The notes: generated from the sequence alone by a model not told the origin. A stretch of DNA of 64,000 nt from an uncultured Caryophanales bacterium (GCA_946544685.1 CAMNML010000001.1:1-64000); one strand, 5' to 3'. Shown: positions 1 through 8,390, numbered from the stretch's first letter. Translations and numbers: made by a program.

Positions 1-1
1 A

Positions 2-169
2 ATAGAAGAATATTGTCATAAGATAGCTTTAGAAGATGCGGAAGAAAAAGGAAAAAATGATGAAAAACTTGAAATAGCTAAGAATCTATTATCTGAAAAT
101 ATAGATATAAATATAATATCGAAATCAACTGGTCTATCTATAGATGAAATCAATGATTTAAAAGTGTAG
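2..169 (+). CDS. C-terminal fragment of an Rpn-type PD-(D/E)XK nuclease/transposase-like protein (cut by window start)
   Basis: The frame is open from the window edge and encodes 55 residues before TAG. The segment is a charged helix (residues with EDAEEKGKND) followed by AKNLLSENIDINIISKSTGL, which ends in LSIDEINDLKV. The same tail (leucine-rich helix, then a short helix-turn-helix-like SxxTGLSxxxI) ends the complete gene at 3752-4651 and resembles the tail of 25123-26049, so I assign it to the same Rpn family by similarity within the window. The nuclease part lies outside the window. It is followed directly by a terminator. Confidence is good for the family and limited because only the tail is visible. 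Confidence 0.65.
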   Translation: MEEYCHKIALEDAEEKGKNDEKLEIAKNLLSENIDINIISKSTGLSIDEINDLKV

Positions 170-190
170 AAAAAAATCTATACTTTTTTT
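161..190 (+). terminator. Rho-independent terminator after the Rpn tail
   Basis: AAAGTGTAG pairs with CTATACTTT (9 bp, one G-U pair) around an A-rich loop and is followed by a run of seven T. The left arm overlaps the stop codon. Confidence 0.8.
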
Positions 191-203
191 ATTTTCCATA
201 ATT

Positions 204-212
204 TGATATAAT
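204..212 (+). promoter_or_regulatory. Extended -10 promoter for the yfhO-like operon
   Basis: TG-A-TATAAT is an exact extended -10 element, 15 bases before the ATG at 228. No good -35 is visible. A start about 7 bases downstream would leave a leader of only about 10 bases that holds just the GGTGAG ribosome site. The same arrangement recurs before several genes in this window. Confidence 0.6.
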
Positions 213-227
213 AACAGTGGTGAGTCT

Positions 228-2549
228 ATGAAGAAGTATAGGAATGAAATAATAATAGTTTTTATTAATTTATTTATTGTTAGTTTATTTTGTTTTACTA
301 ATATATTTGGTTCTACTATGGATTTTTTGACTCAACATATAGTTTTTCCTGATTATTTAAGAGAGTTGTTTTATTCTAGTGGTAAGATTATACCTAATTT
401 TATGGTTCATCTTGGAGCAGGACAAAATATATTTAATATTGCTTATTATGGGTTATTGAGTCCTATTATTTTGATTTCTTATTTTTTACCTTTTATAAAA
501 ATGTTAGATTATATAATTATTTCTAATATTATTTTGTTGGTTGTTTCTAATTTATTATTTTATAGATTTTTAAAATATAGTTTTAGTGATAAGATGAGTT
601 TATTTTTAACTTTATTATTTAGTTTTTCTGGACCAATAATTTTTCATTTTCATAGACATTTTATGTTTGTTAATTATATGCCTTTTTTAATTCTTGGGTT
701 AATTAATATTAAAAATGGTAAGTTGAATAGATTTATTATTGATTTGTTTTTTATTATAATGATTAGTTTTTATTATAGTGTTCCTTCTATAATTTGTTTT
801 ATTGTTTATTATATTTATATTAATTTTGATAATTTTAGTTTTAAGAATTTTTTGAAGTTTATAGGTTATATTTTTGTTTCTATATTAATGAGCTCTATAT
901 TAATATTTCCTACAGTTTATTCTATTTTAAGTTCTAGAGCAAGTAGTGGCAATTTCAGTTTTGATTTATTTCTACCTAATTTTAGTTTATCTAATATTTT
1001 ATACGGCGCTTATAGTACTGGATTATCTAGCATTTTGATTTTAGGATTGTTATATCTATTTTATAGTAAGAAAAAAAATAATATATTTTTAGGAGTTGTG
1101 TTTTCAATATTATTTTTTATACCATTTTTTATGTTTGTTTTAAATGGGGGCTTGTATGTTAGGGGTAAGTGTTTTATTCCTTTTATACCACTTCTTGTTT
1201 ATATTATAGGAATATTTATTAATAGCATTCATCAAATTGATATTAAAAGGTTTTTATTGTTAGTTTTTTGTTTTAATTTGATTGTTTTAATTAATTATCA
1301 TAATTATTTATATTTAATTGATTTATTGTTTATGGTTTTACTTATTATCTTTTATAGAAAGTTTAGCAAATATATTTTTGGATTAGTTCTTATTCTTGAT
1401 TTTATATTATGTATTAATTTAAATTTAGGTGAGAATTATATTCCAAGTAATTATGATTTTGATTATGGCTTTAAGAGTGATGATTTTTATCGTGTAAGTA
1501 ATCTTAATAATCTTTTTGTTAATGTTAATGGTGGTAATTACATTAGTAGTTTTTATTCTTCTACTGGTAATAAGTATTATAATAATTTATATCATAATAT
1601 TTTTCACGTTAATAATAGTTCTATTAATAGTATGTCATTGAATTCTAGTTCTAATGTTTTGTTTAATGAGTTTATGGGTAATAAGTATGTTATAAGTGAT
1701 TATGATATTGGTTTTCCATATGAAAAGATAAGTGATAATGTTTATAAACTTAATCAAGTATATCCTATTGGATATGTTAATCATAATACTATTAATCGTA
1801 GTTATTTTAGTTCATTGAGTTATCCTTATAATTTAGATTTGTTTTTAAATTATATAGTTACTGATGAGAGTTCTAATATGCCTTCTAGTAATATAGAAGA
1901 GGTTAATTTAGATTATAGTTATGATTTATCTAATTCTTATATTTTTGATGGGAAGTTATATGTCGATAGTGATGACATTATTAGAGTTCACATTAATGAT
2001 GATTTGAGTAATAAAATATTGTTTATTAGTATTAATGGTCAAGAGGAACAGGAGAGTGATATATCTATTTCTATTAATGGACAAGATAATATTTTAACTC
2101 ATAAAGGGTGGAGATATCCTAATAATAATTTTGATTTTAATTATTGTATAGGTGGAATTGATGATTTAGAAATTGAGGTTAGTCCTGGTGTTTATAATAT
2201 TAGTGATATTCACACGTATGTTTTGGATAATAAATATATAGATTTAAATGATTTTGATGAGTTTAAAATTTCTTCTATGGATAGTAATGGAATAAGTGGA
2301 AATATAGATGTAACTCAGGATGGTTATTTTATATTAAAGGTTCCTTATGATAAAGGGTTTAAAGTTTTTGTAAATGATGATATAATTAATTATAGTGTGG
2401 TAGATGATTCATTTATAGGTTTTTATTTAAATAAAGGTTCTTATAACATAAGGGTTGAATATGAACCGCCTTATTTAAATTATGGTAAATGTTTATCTAT
2501 TATTGGATTTGTTTTATTTATTTGTATATATGGAAGGAGAAAAAAATGA
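228..2549 (+). CDS. YfhO-like polytopic membrane protein (GT-C-type glycosyltransferase fold)
   Basis: 773 residues. The first 400 or so are a series of hydrophobic membrane segments; residues 31-37 (MDFLTQH) hold the acidic D32 and Q36-H37 typical of the first outer loop of YfhO proteins. Residues about 400-745 form a large outer domain with a glycine/tyrosine-rich beta region (GYFILKVPYDKGFKVFVN), and one last membrane helix ends in RRKK. YfhO of Bacillus subtilis takes part in glycosylation of lipoteichoic acid with a lipid-linked sugar donor; a comparable role in surface glycan modification is inferred here. GGTGAG precedes the ATG. The stop overlaps the next start by 4 bp (ATGA), so the two are translationally coupled, and a polysaccharide deacetylase follows in the same run. 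Confidence 0.8.
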   Translation: MKKYRNEIIIVFINLFIVSLFCFTNIFGSTMDFLTQHIVFPDYLRELFYSSGKIIPNFMVHLGAGQNIFNIAYYGLLSPIILISYFLPFIKMLDYIIISNIILLVVSNLLFYRFLKYSFSDKMSLFLTLLFSFSGPIIFHFHRHFMFVNYMPFLILGLINIKNGKLNRFIIDLFFIIMISFYYSVPSIICFIVYYIYINFDNFSFKNFLKFIGYIFVSILMSSILIFPTVYSILSSRASSGNFSFDLFLPNFSLSNILYGAYSTGLSSILILGLLYLFYSKKKNNIFLGVVFSILFFIPFFMFVLNGGLYVRGKCFIPFIPLLVYIIGIFINSIHQIDIKRFLLLVFCFNLIVLINYHNYLYLIDLLFMVLLIIFYRKFSKYIFGLVLILDFILCINLNLGENYIPSNYDFDYGFKSDDFYRVSNLNNLFVNVNGGNYISSFYSSTGNKYYNNLYHNIFHVNNSSINSMSLNSSSNVLFNEFMGNKYVISDYDIGFPYEKISDNVYKLNQVYPIGYVNHNTINRSYFSSLSYPYNLDLFLNYIVTDESSNMPSSNIEEVNLDYSYDLSNSYIFDGKLYVDSDDIIRVHINDDLSNKILFISINGQEEQESDISISINGQDNILTHKGWRYPNNNFDFNYCIGGIDDLEIEVSPGVYNISDIHTYVLDNKYIDLNDFDEFKISSMDSNGISGNIDVTQDGYFILKVPYDKGFKVFVNDDIINYSVVDDSFIGFYLNKGSYNIRVEYEPPYLNYGKCLSIIGFVLFICIYGRRKK

Positions 2550-2809
2550 AAAAAGTTATTGTTGGTATTTTATGTCTTGTGGCTTTAGGTCTTGGTTATT
2601 TTGTATATGGTGAATTTACAGAAAATCAAAATTTAAAAGAAAAAATTAGTGATAAAAGTGATTTAATTTTGAAAAATGATAAAGAAAAAGAGGCTTATGA
2701 ATCTAAAAAGAGTGAGTTAGACACAATTAAGGAAAGAAATAAAGATAAAGCAAGTAAGTATGATGAGGTGGAAGCATGGAATCAAGAAATAATAAAGTAT
2801 TTGGATTAG
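2546..2809 (+). CDS. Small single-pass membrane protein with coiled coil
   Basis: 87 residues from the ATG that overlaps the yfhO-like stop codon; AAGGAG lies 6 bases upstream, which is why I prefer this start to an in-frame ATG 57 bases earlier. Residues 3-22 form one hydrophobic helix. The remainder is almost entirely charged (LKEKISDKSDLILKND and so on) and should form a coiled coil. The family is not recognised. Its end overlaps the deacetylase gene by 34 bases. The deacetylase has the same plan at its N-terminus (membrane helix, then a charged helix containing a KYDE motif), so the two may pair through their stalks; that is an inference. Confidence 0.7.
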   Translation: MKKVIVGILCLVALGLGYFVYGEFTENQNLKEKISDKSDLILKNDKEKEAYESKKSELDTIKERNKDKASKYDEVEAWNQEIIKYLD

Positions 2810-3654
2810 TTGTTATATTTTTGTTTATTTTAATTATTGGACTTGCTTATTTGTATTTTTATTATAAAGGGGAGAATAAGGATTTAAGTTATAGTTTGGC
2901 TTCTTTGGATTCAACTGAAATTGTTGATTATGATATTTCTTCTATTGAAAAGCAAATAGAGGATTTTAATAATATTGATGAGGCAATTAAAAATAAGTAT
3001 GATGAATATTATACTAATATAGCTAAGTTAGAAGAAAAAATTAATAATGGTGAGTCTTCTGTTAAGATTGCGTATCTTACTTTTGATGATGGACCTTATG
3101 ATCTTACTTATAAAGTTTTAGATACTTTAAAGGCTAATAATATTAGGGCTACTTTCTTTGTTTTAGGCAAAGATGGTGTAGAGGATAGGTATAAGAGAGT
3201 TGTAAATGAAGGTCATACTCTTGCTAATCATACATATTATCATAATATTGGTAAAGGTTTATATGATAGTGTTGATAGTTTTATTTCTCAGGTTGATAAG
3301 TTAGAGAATTATTTATATGATATTACTGGTTATAGGACTACTTTGGTTAGATTTCCAGGTGGAAGTCCAACTGCGGGTAGTTTAAAGGATGGTATTGTTA
3401 GTGAACTTCATAAAAGAGGGTATAAGTATGTTGATTGGACTAGTGAGACAGGTGATGGTTCTAGTAAGAAATTAGCCGAAAAGGATACGTGGGCTTGGTA
3501 TCAAGATACTACTCGAGATAAGAATATTATAGTTTTATTAATGCATGATTATAATTATTCAACTTTTAATAATTTACAAAGAATTATTGATGATTTGAAG
3601 GAGAGAGGTTTTATATTTTTACCTCTTCATAATAAGAGTTGTATGGCAAACTAA
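2776..3654 (+). CDS. Membrane-anchored polysaccharide deacetylase (PgdA/NodB family)
   Basis: 292 residues. A membrane anchor (about 9-30) and a charged helical stalk (about 50-92) precede a NodB domain with all five family motifs: TFDDGP at 102-107 with catalytic base D104 and metal ligand D105, NHTYYH with metal ligands H152 and H156, RFPGGSP at 192-198, DWTSE from D220, and LLMHD with H257. Such enzymes remove acetyl groups from peptidoglycan GlcNAc or MurNAc, or from another wall glycan, outside the membrane; which substrate applies cannot be read. The anchor places it at the outer face. It is the last gene of the run starting at 228 and is followed by a strong terminator. Confidence 0.9.
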   Translation: MESRNNKVFGLVVIFLFILIIGLAYLYFYYKGENKDLSYSLASLDSTEIVDYDISSIEKQIEDFNNIDEAIKNKYDEYYTNIAKLEEKINNGESSVKIAYLTFDDGPYDLTYKVLDTLKANNIRATFFVLGKDGVEDRYKRVVNEGHTLANHTYYHNIGKGLYDSVDSFISQVDKLENYLYDITGYRTTLVRFPGGSPTAGSLKDGIVSELHKRGYKYVDWTSETGDGSSKKLAEKDTWAWYQDTTRDKNIIVLLMHDYNYSTFNNLQRIIDDLKERGFIFLPLHNKSCMAN

Positions 3655-3685
3655 AAGGTATAGTTTTTATATTCTATACCTTTTT
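3654..3685 (+). terminator. Terminator after the deacetylase operon
   Basis: Perfect 10-bp stem AAAGGTATAG / CTATACCTTT around a 10-base loop, then five T. Confidence 0.85.
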
Positions 3686-3751
3686 ATGTTATTTATTTTT
3701 CTATAGTTGGTATTGTTGATTTTGATATTATATTTATGCTTGCTAGTGTTT

Positions 3752-4651
3752 TTATAATGATATATTTTTAATTTGATTAATTGATAAACCTGTAAGTCTT
3801 GATATTGTTTCTATACTGAATTTTTCTTTTAACATATTTTTTGCTGTTTCTAATTTTGATTTTAAAATACCTTTTTTTTCGCCACGAGCTTCACCAATCT
3901 TCTTTCCACGTACTTCACCAATTTTTTCTCCTTCAACACGTCCTTCTGTTCTAACACTATTAAGTATAAACTCTTTGTCTTGTTCTTCTGTAATATACTC
4001 TCTAAATTTAGGTATACTATTAACTTTCTTTAATTCTTCCATATATTTCACAATCCTTTCATCATTATTAGTTAATTTAATTAACTCATTTAATTCTTTT
4101 AAATTTAAACTAAGCATTATAAAATATTTGTATTTTATAATATTATTTAAATTATCTTTGTCAACTTCTTGTTTATTTCTATTGTACCAAAATTGTAAAC
4201 AATAGTCCATATTAACTTCATAAATTATAAAATTTTTTACAAATGTTTTCTTATATTTATCCGTTATCATATATTTTCTTATTGGAATATTTCCTTTTAT
4301 TCCATAAGAAAAATTGATTTGAATAATATTTTTATCTTCAGTATATTCTTTATTTACTAAAGTATAGTTAGAATAACAGTCACATATAAATGATGTATTT
4401 CTAGGTTTTACATATTTTTTATTAAATCCATTAACTTCAATATTAACCATTGCTTCTTTAGAATCAAGTAATAAATCTAAATACTTTCTTCTAATAGCCA
4501 TATTAATATTTTTTTCAATATTAATATAATTTATATCACTATACTCATTTAAAGTAGTTTCCTTAATTATTAAACTAAGCAAATCTTGGTTATTAGGATT
4601 TAAAAAAACACACTTAAAACACTTGTCGTTTTTGCAAGTATAAAATTTCAT
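3752..4651 (-). CDS. Rpn-type PD-(D/E)XK nuclease / transposase-like protein
   Basis: 299 residues from the ATG at 4651, chosen because AAAAGGAGG sits 5 bases upstream; the open frame extends 23 codons further without a ribosome site. The N-terminus (CFKCVFLNPNNQDLL) matches the FKxVF opening of the Rpn family, and YLDLLLDSKEAMVNIEVNGF carries the D...IExN spacing of the nuclease core. Toward the end a repetitive GEKIG/GEVRG/GKKIG stretch precedes the family's typical tail with SRLTGLSINQIKN. Escherichia coli Rpn proteins are nucleases that stimulate recombination; mobility of the gene itself is not proven. The gene points against its neighbours and stands alone. It looks intact, unlike the copy at 25123-26049. 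Confidence 0.75.
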   Translation of the reverse strand: MKFYTCKNDKCFKCVFLNPNNQDLLSLIIKETTLNEYSDINYINIEKNINMAIRRKYLDLLLDSKEAMVNIEVNGFNKKYVKPRNTSFICDCYSNYTLVNKEYTEDKNIIQINFSYGIKGNIPIRKYMITDKYKKTFVKNFIIYEVNMDYCLQFWYNRNKQEVDKDNLNNIIKYKYFIMLSLNLKELNELIKLTNNDERIVKYMEELKKVNSIPKFREYITEEQDKEFILNSVRTEGRVEGEKIGEVRGKKIGEARGEKKGILKSKLETAKNMLKEKFSIETISRLTGLSINQIKNISL

Positions 4652-4673
4652 TGATGCCTCCTTTTTAATAGAA

Positions 4674-4687
4674 TTAAGACGTCTTAA
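4674..4687. promoter_or_regulatory. Perfect 14-bp palindrome in the leader of the Rpn gene
   Basis: TTAAGACGTCTTAA is self-complementary over all 14 bases. It lies 9 bases upstream of the ribosome site of the minus-strand Rpn gene, downstream of a possible -10 (TATTAT on the minus strand). It could be an operator or a small hairpin at the mRNA 5' end. No protein is known to bind it. Confidence 0.4.
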
Positions 4688-4867
4688 AAAGAAGATAACA
4701 AACTTAAATTTATAATACAAATGAGTGATTTTTAATAATTGAAATAAATTTGAAACAAATAATAAAAAACTATTATGCTAAAATTTAAAAATTTGTAATA
4801 AAAAAAATACTAATTATTAAAATTTGTTGTTTTCTAATTTTTTTTATATTTGTCTTTATTTTTTTTT

Positions 4868-4873
4868 TATAAT
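4868..4873 (+). promoter_or_regulatory. -10 box of the ftsY promoter
   Basis: TATAAT lies 35 bases before the ftsY ATG within very AT-rich DNA. The -35 cannot be assigned with confidence. Confidence 0.5.
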
Positions 4874-4907
4874 AGTGTAAAATGTATATAGTAGAAAAGA
4901 GGTAGGA

Positions 4908-5903
4908 ATGGGACTTTTTGATAAATTTAAGAGTGTTTTTAGTAAGAATAAAGAGGAACAAAAGGATATTATTTCATATGAGGAAGGTCTTAAAAAAACA
5001 AGAAATGAATTTACTTCTAAATTAAGTCTTTTAAATCGTAAGTATAAGAAAGTTAGTCCTGAGTATTTTGATGAATTAGAGGAAATACTTATTATGGCTG
5101 ATATTGGGGTTAATACTGTAATGGATTTTGTTGATAGACTTAAGAAGAGGGTCAAAAAAGAGAATATTGTTGATTCTAATGATTTGCTTGAAGTTATTGT
5201 TGATGAGATGTTCATTATTTATGTTAATAATGATGTTATAGTAAATAAGATTAATTATTCTAATGATGGTCCTACTGTAATTCTATTTGTTGGAGTAAAT
5301 GGTGTTGGTAAGACAACTACTATTGGTAAACTTGCTTATAAATTAGTTAATGAGGGTAAGAAAGTTTTACTTGTTGCAGGTGATACTTTTAGAGCAGGCG
5401 CAACCCAACAACTAAATGAATGGGGAAGTCGTACTGGTTGTAAGGTTATTTCCAGTGAATCTAAGGATCCTTCTAGTGTTATTTATGATGGTATTGATTT
5501 TGCTTTAAAGGATAGTTATGATGTTGTTTTAGTTGATACTGCTGGAAGACTTCAAAATAAGGATAATCTTATGAAGGAACTTGAAAAAATTAATAAGGTT
5601 ATTGGTAAACTTATTCCGGGTGCTCCTCATGAGACATTACTTGTTGTTGATGCTACTACTGGTCAAAATGGTATTAGTCAAGCTAAAAGCTTTAAGGAGA
5701 TAACTAATATAACTGGTATTGTTTTAACTAAGTTGGATGGTACTGCTAAGGGTGGTATTGTTCTTGCTATTAAGGAGTCAGTTGGAATTCCTGTTAAGTA
5801 TGTTGGACTTGGTGAACAAAAAGAAGATTTAAGAGTATTTGATATTGAAAAATATATATATGGTTTATTTAAGAATATGGAGGAAAATGATGAGCAAGAG
5901 TGA
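4908..5903 (+). CDS. ftsY: Signal recognition particle receptor FtsY
   Basis: 331 residues. FtsY is the membrane-associated GTPase that docks SRP-bound ribosomes at the Sec translocon. A short N-terminal part without the long acidic A domain of Proteobacteria leads into the N domain and then the G domain: P-loop GVNGVGKTTT at 129-138, DTFRAGATQQL from 159, DTAGR at 210-214, TKLDG at 274-278, and the closing GLGEQKEDLRVFD. GAGGTAGG precedes the ATG. The next gene overlaps its end and ylxM follows, giving the usual SRP locus layout, although ffh is displaced about 6 kb downstream. Confidence 0.97.
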   Translation: MGLFDKFKSVFSKNKEEQKDIISYEEGLKKTRNEFTSKLSLLNRKYKKVSPEYFDELEEILIMADIGVNTVMDFVDRLKKRVKKENIVDSNDLLEVIVDEMFIIYVNNDVIVNKINYSNDGPTVILFVGVNGVGKTTTIGKLAYKLVNEGKKVLLVAGDTFRAGATQQLNEWGSRTGCKVISSESKDPSSVIYDGIDFALKDSYDVVLVDTAGRLQNKDNLMKELEKINKVIGKLIPGAPHETLLVVDATTGQNGISQAKSFKEITNITGIVLTKLDGTAKGGIVLAIKESVGIPVKYVGLGEQKEDLRVFDIEKYIYGLFKNMEENDEQE

Positions 5904-6207
5904 AGTAAAGGCTAAAAGAGGTAGGCCTAAGAAAATTGATAGTATTATTTCTTTAGAGGAAGCTGATAGTGTATATCATGTTAGCTTATTAGCGCAAGCA
6001 ACGTGTGTTATTGGGGTTCTTGCTATATCAGTTCTTGCTATATTTGAACATAGTTTTACTGTTCCTGTTGAGGTATTAGTAGGTATAACTTTACTTATAA
6101 TGGCTTTTAATAATTATAAATTATTTAAAAGAAGAGGTATGACTATTGTTTATATTGTTTTTGGACTTATAAGTTTTATTGTTGGTATTATGGGTTATTT
6201 TAAATAA
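5890..6207 (+). CDS. Small membrane protein with AT-hook-like N-terminus
   Basis: 105 residues. The ATG at 5890 is favoured over the adjacent one at 5887 because GGAGG at 5879-5883 is then 6 bases away. The N-terminus has KAKRGRPKK, an AT-hook-like basic motif; three hydrophobic segments follow (about 32-54, 58-78 and 85-104). It overlaps ftsY by 14 bases and shares one base with ylxM, so it belongs to the SRP operon. I do not recognise the family. The basic tail could bind acidic lipids, RNA or DNA at the membrane; nothing in the sequence decides this. Confidence 0.7.
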   Translation: MSKSEVKAKRGRPKKIDSIISLEEADSVYHVSLLAQATCVIGVLAISVLAIFEHSFTVPVEVLVGITLLIMAFNNYKLFKRRGMTIVYIVFGLISFIVGIMGYFK

Positions 6208-6497
6208 TGGAAGAGTTTATTTATTATAATAATTTATATGATTATTACAAAGAGTTATTAACTCTTAAACAAAGAGGTTATTTTGAAGATTATTATCAAA
6301 ATAATTTTACTTTATCTGAGATGGCTGATAATTATCAAGTAAGTCGAAATGCGATACATAAACAATTGAAGGATACAATTAAACTTTTAGAGGATTATGA
6401 ATGTAAACTTGGTTTATATAATAAATTTAAAAAAATAATTGATCTTGTTAAAGATGATGAAAAAAAACTTAGTGAGATAGAAAGAATAATAGGGTGA
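6207..6497 (+). CDS. ylxM: YlxM/p13-like SRP-associated DNA-binding protein (UPF0122)
   Basis: 96 residues, of usual size for the family. The segment LTLKQRGYFEDYYQNNFTLS followed by EMADNYQVSRNAIHKQLK is the sigma-70 region 4-like helix-turn-helix of YlxM. In Streptococcus mutans and Bacillus the gene lies between ftsY and ffh and its product modulates SRP GTPase function. Here it follows ftsY and one small gene but is separated from ffh by a four-gene block. The rest of the protein is a charged helix ending in a conserved-looking DEKKLSEIERIIG. Confidence 0.92.
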   Translation: MEEFIYYNNLYDYYKELLTLKQRGYFEDYYQNNFTLSEMADNYQVSRNAIHKQLKDTIKLLEDYECKLGLYNKFKKIIDLVKDDEKKLSEIERIIG

Positions 6498-6501
6498 TTT
6501 T

Positions 6502-8262
6502 ATGTTTGGAAAGATAGTTTATATTAGCGATAATATGGCTCATGTTGAGATGCAAGAGGGGAGTCCTGTTGCAACTGATTTAATGAATATGCACGTTGTT
6601 TTTGAAGATGCAGATCATAAAGTAATGGGCGAAATTGAAGATATTGACGCTAAATTAATGAAGATTAGGTTTTTAGGCGAGATTATAAATGGAAGATTTG
6701 TAGGTGGTGTTTTAAAGAAACCTACGCTTGCTTCCAAGATTAGAATTATTTCTAAAGAGGAAGTTCCTCTAATTATGGGTGAAGATTCTCCTACTAGCTT
6801 TATATTAGGTACAAGTCCTTTATATGATAATTATCCAGTAAGGGTAGATGTTAATGGACTTTGTGCAGGACATATGGCTATATTTGGTAATACTGGTTCT
6901 GGTAAGTCTTGTGGTGTTGCTAGATTATTACAAAATATATTTACAAAGTCTAAGGTTCCTCCTTATAGATCTAATTTCTTTATATTTGATGCTTATGGAG
7001 AGTATCATAATGCATTTAAGAATATTAATCAGATTAATCCTAATTATAATTTTAAATATTATACAACTAATAAGGCTGATACTGAGGGTGAAAAATTATG
7101 TATTCCTCTTTGGTTATTAGATGTTGATGATATGACTTTATTATTGTCAGCTACAAGTCATTCACAAATTCCTATTATTGAAAGAATGCTTAAGGTTGTT
7201 TCTATTTTTTCTAAGGATGATGAATTTGCTACTAATTATAAGAACCATTTGATTGCTAAGGCTATTATGACAATTCTTTATACTAATCAAACTGCTAGTT
7301 CAAAGAGAAATGATGTTTTTGCAATTATAGCTTCTTGTAGTACTTCTGCATTTAATCTTGAAGCACCTGTTCAAGGTCTTGGTTATACAAGAAAATTTAG
7401 AGATTGCTTTATGATAGATACTCATGGTAATTTTCCTGAGAGTAATTTGATGACTGAATATATTACAAGCTTTATTAAGGATGAGTTAGATGAGTATGAA
7501 CCAGGTGCTCCTGGATATTATACTTTAAAAGATTTGGAAAAAGCATTAGACTTTACATTAATTTCTGAAGGATTTTTAAGAAATGATGCAACTCATGATG
7601 AAGCTGTTACTTTAAAGGTTAGATTACATTCAATTGCTATTGGTGATTATGCTAGATTCTTTGATTATCCACAGTATATAACTCGTGATAATTATATTGC
7701 AAGTTTAGTTTCTATTGGTAATCGAAAGGCTCAAATTATTAATTTTAACTTTGAAGATGTTGAGGACTGGTTTACTAAGGTTATAAATAAAGTTTATTGC
7801 AAGATGTTATTTAATTTCTGTAAGGGTCTTCCTAATAGAGCAAGTATTCCTTTCCATATTTATTTGGAAGAAGCTCACCGTGTTGTTCAAAATGACTCAG
7901 ACGTATTTATGTTAGGTTATAACATATTCGAAAGAATTGCTAAGGAAGGTCGTAAGTATGGTATCTTACTTAACTTGATTTCTCAAAGACCAGTTGAACT
8001 TTCTGAAACAGTTATTTCTCAGATTTCTAATTTCATGATTTTTAAAATGAATCACCCAAGAGATTTGGATTATATTAGAAAGATGTTACCAAATATCAGT
8101 GCTGAAATTGTTGAAAAACAAAAGAGCTTACAATCTGGTACTTGTGTAGGATTTGGTACAGCATTTAAGGTTCCTCTAATTATTAAGATGGAAATGCCTA
8201 ATCCAGCACCATCTAGTGGAAACTGTGATGTAGCAAATACATGGTCAATTAATAGACAATAA
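6502..8262 (+). CDS. HerA-like hexameric ATPase (HAS-barrel + DUF87 type)
   Basis: 586 residues. Residues 1-85 look like the HAS beta-barrel of HerA proteins, then Walker A GNTGSGKS at 129-136, a FIFDAYGEYHNAF strand typical of HerA/FtsK-type ATPases, and Walker B YLEEAH at 454-459. A C-terminal GTCVGFGTAFKVPL strand ends the ATPase core. HerA proteins translocate DNA and often partner with a nuclease (NurA) or a defence effector; no NurA or Sir2 gene is next to it. It starts 4 bases after ylxM and so is co-transcribed with the SRP genes. Function in DNA processing or defence is an inference from the family. Confidence 0.8.
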   Translation: MFGKIVYISDNMAHVEMQEGSPVATDLMNMHVVFEDADHKVMGEIEDIDAKLMKIRFLGEIINGRFVGGVLKKPTLASKIRIISKEEVPLIMGEDSPTSFILGTSPLYDNYPVRVDVNGLCAGHMAIFGNTGSGKSCGVARLLQNIFTKSKVPPYRSNFFIFDAYGEYHNAFKNINQINPNYNFKYYTTNKADTEGEKLCIPLWLLDVDDMTLLLSATSHSQIPIIERMLKVVSIFSKDDEFATNYKNHLIAKAIMTILYTNQTASSKRNDVFAIIASCSTSAFNLEAPVQGLGYTRKFRDCFMIDTHGNFPESNLMTEYITSFIKDELDEYEPGAPGYYTLKDLEKALDFTLISEGFLRNDATHDEAVTLKVRLHSIAIGDYARFFDYPQYITRDNYIASLVSIGNRKAQIINFNFEDVEDWFTKVINKVYCKMLFNFCKGLPNRASIPFHIYLEEAHRVVQNDSDVFMLGYNIFERIAKEGRKYGILLNLISQRPVELSETVISQISNFMIFKMNHPRDLDYIRKMLPNISAEIVEKQKSLQSGTCVGFGTAFKVPLIIKMEMPNPAPSSGNCDVANTWSINRQ

Positions 8263-8266
8263 TTTT

Positions 8267-8296
8267 AAAACGAGTAGATATTTACTCGTTTTTTTT
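8267..8296 (+). terminator. Terminator after the HerA-like gene
   Basis: A 10-bp stem AAAACGAGTA / TACTCGTTTT with loop GATATT runs into eight T. The hairpin at 12692-12717 has the same loop and the same stem except for one base pair (G-C replaced by A-T). Confidence 0.85.
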
Positions 8297-8298
8297 AT

Positions 8299-8390
8299 AA
8301 AGTCGTTATAAAAAGGTGTAAGTTTTATTAAAAAGTCGTTATAAAAAGGTGCAAGTTTTGTTAAAAAGTCGTTACAAAAAGGTGCAAGAT
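8299..8390 (+). repeat. Three tandem copies of a 33-bp unit
   Basis: Units start at 8299, 8332 and 8365; the third is cut after about 26 bases. Each begins AAAGTCGTTAYAAAAAGGTG and continues YAAGTTTTRTTAA. Only a few bases differ. They fill the gap between the HerA terminator and the DUF4143 gene start. They could be binding sites for a regulator or a trace of an insertion; no frame runs through them. Confidence 0.9.

Noticed and set aside
4856..5215. Minus-strand open frame over the ftsY start
   Set aside because: It overlaps ftsY and its promoter; Ser/Thr/Ile-rich translation is the antisense shadow of AT-rich coding DNA.
6502..8262. HerA-NurA or HerA-Sir2 phage-defence pair
   Set aside because: No NurA or Sir2-domain gene is adjacent; the DUF4143 gene that follows is separated by a terminator and repeats.
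8299..8390. Regular 33-bp repeats as a CRISPR array
   Set aside because: The units are contiguous with no unique spacers between them, and no cas gene is nearby.
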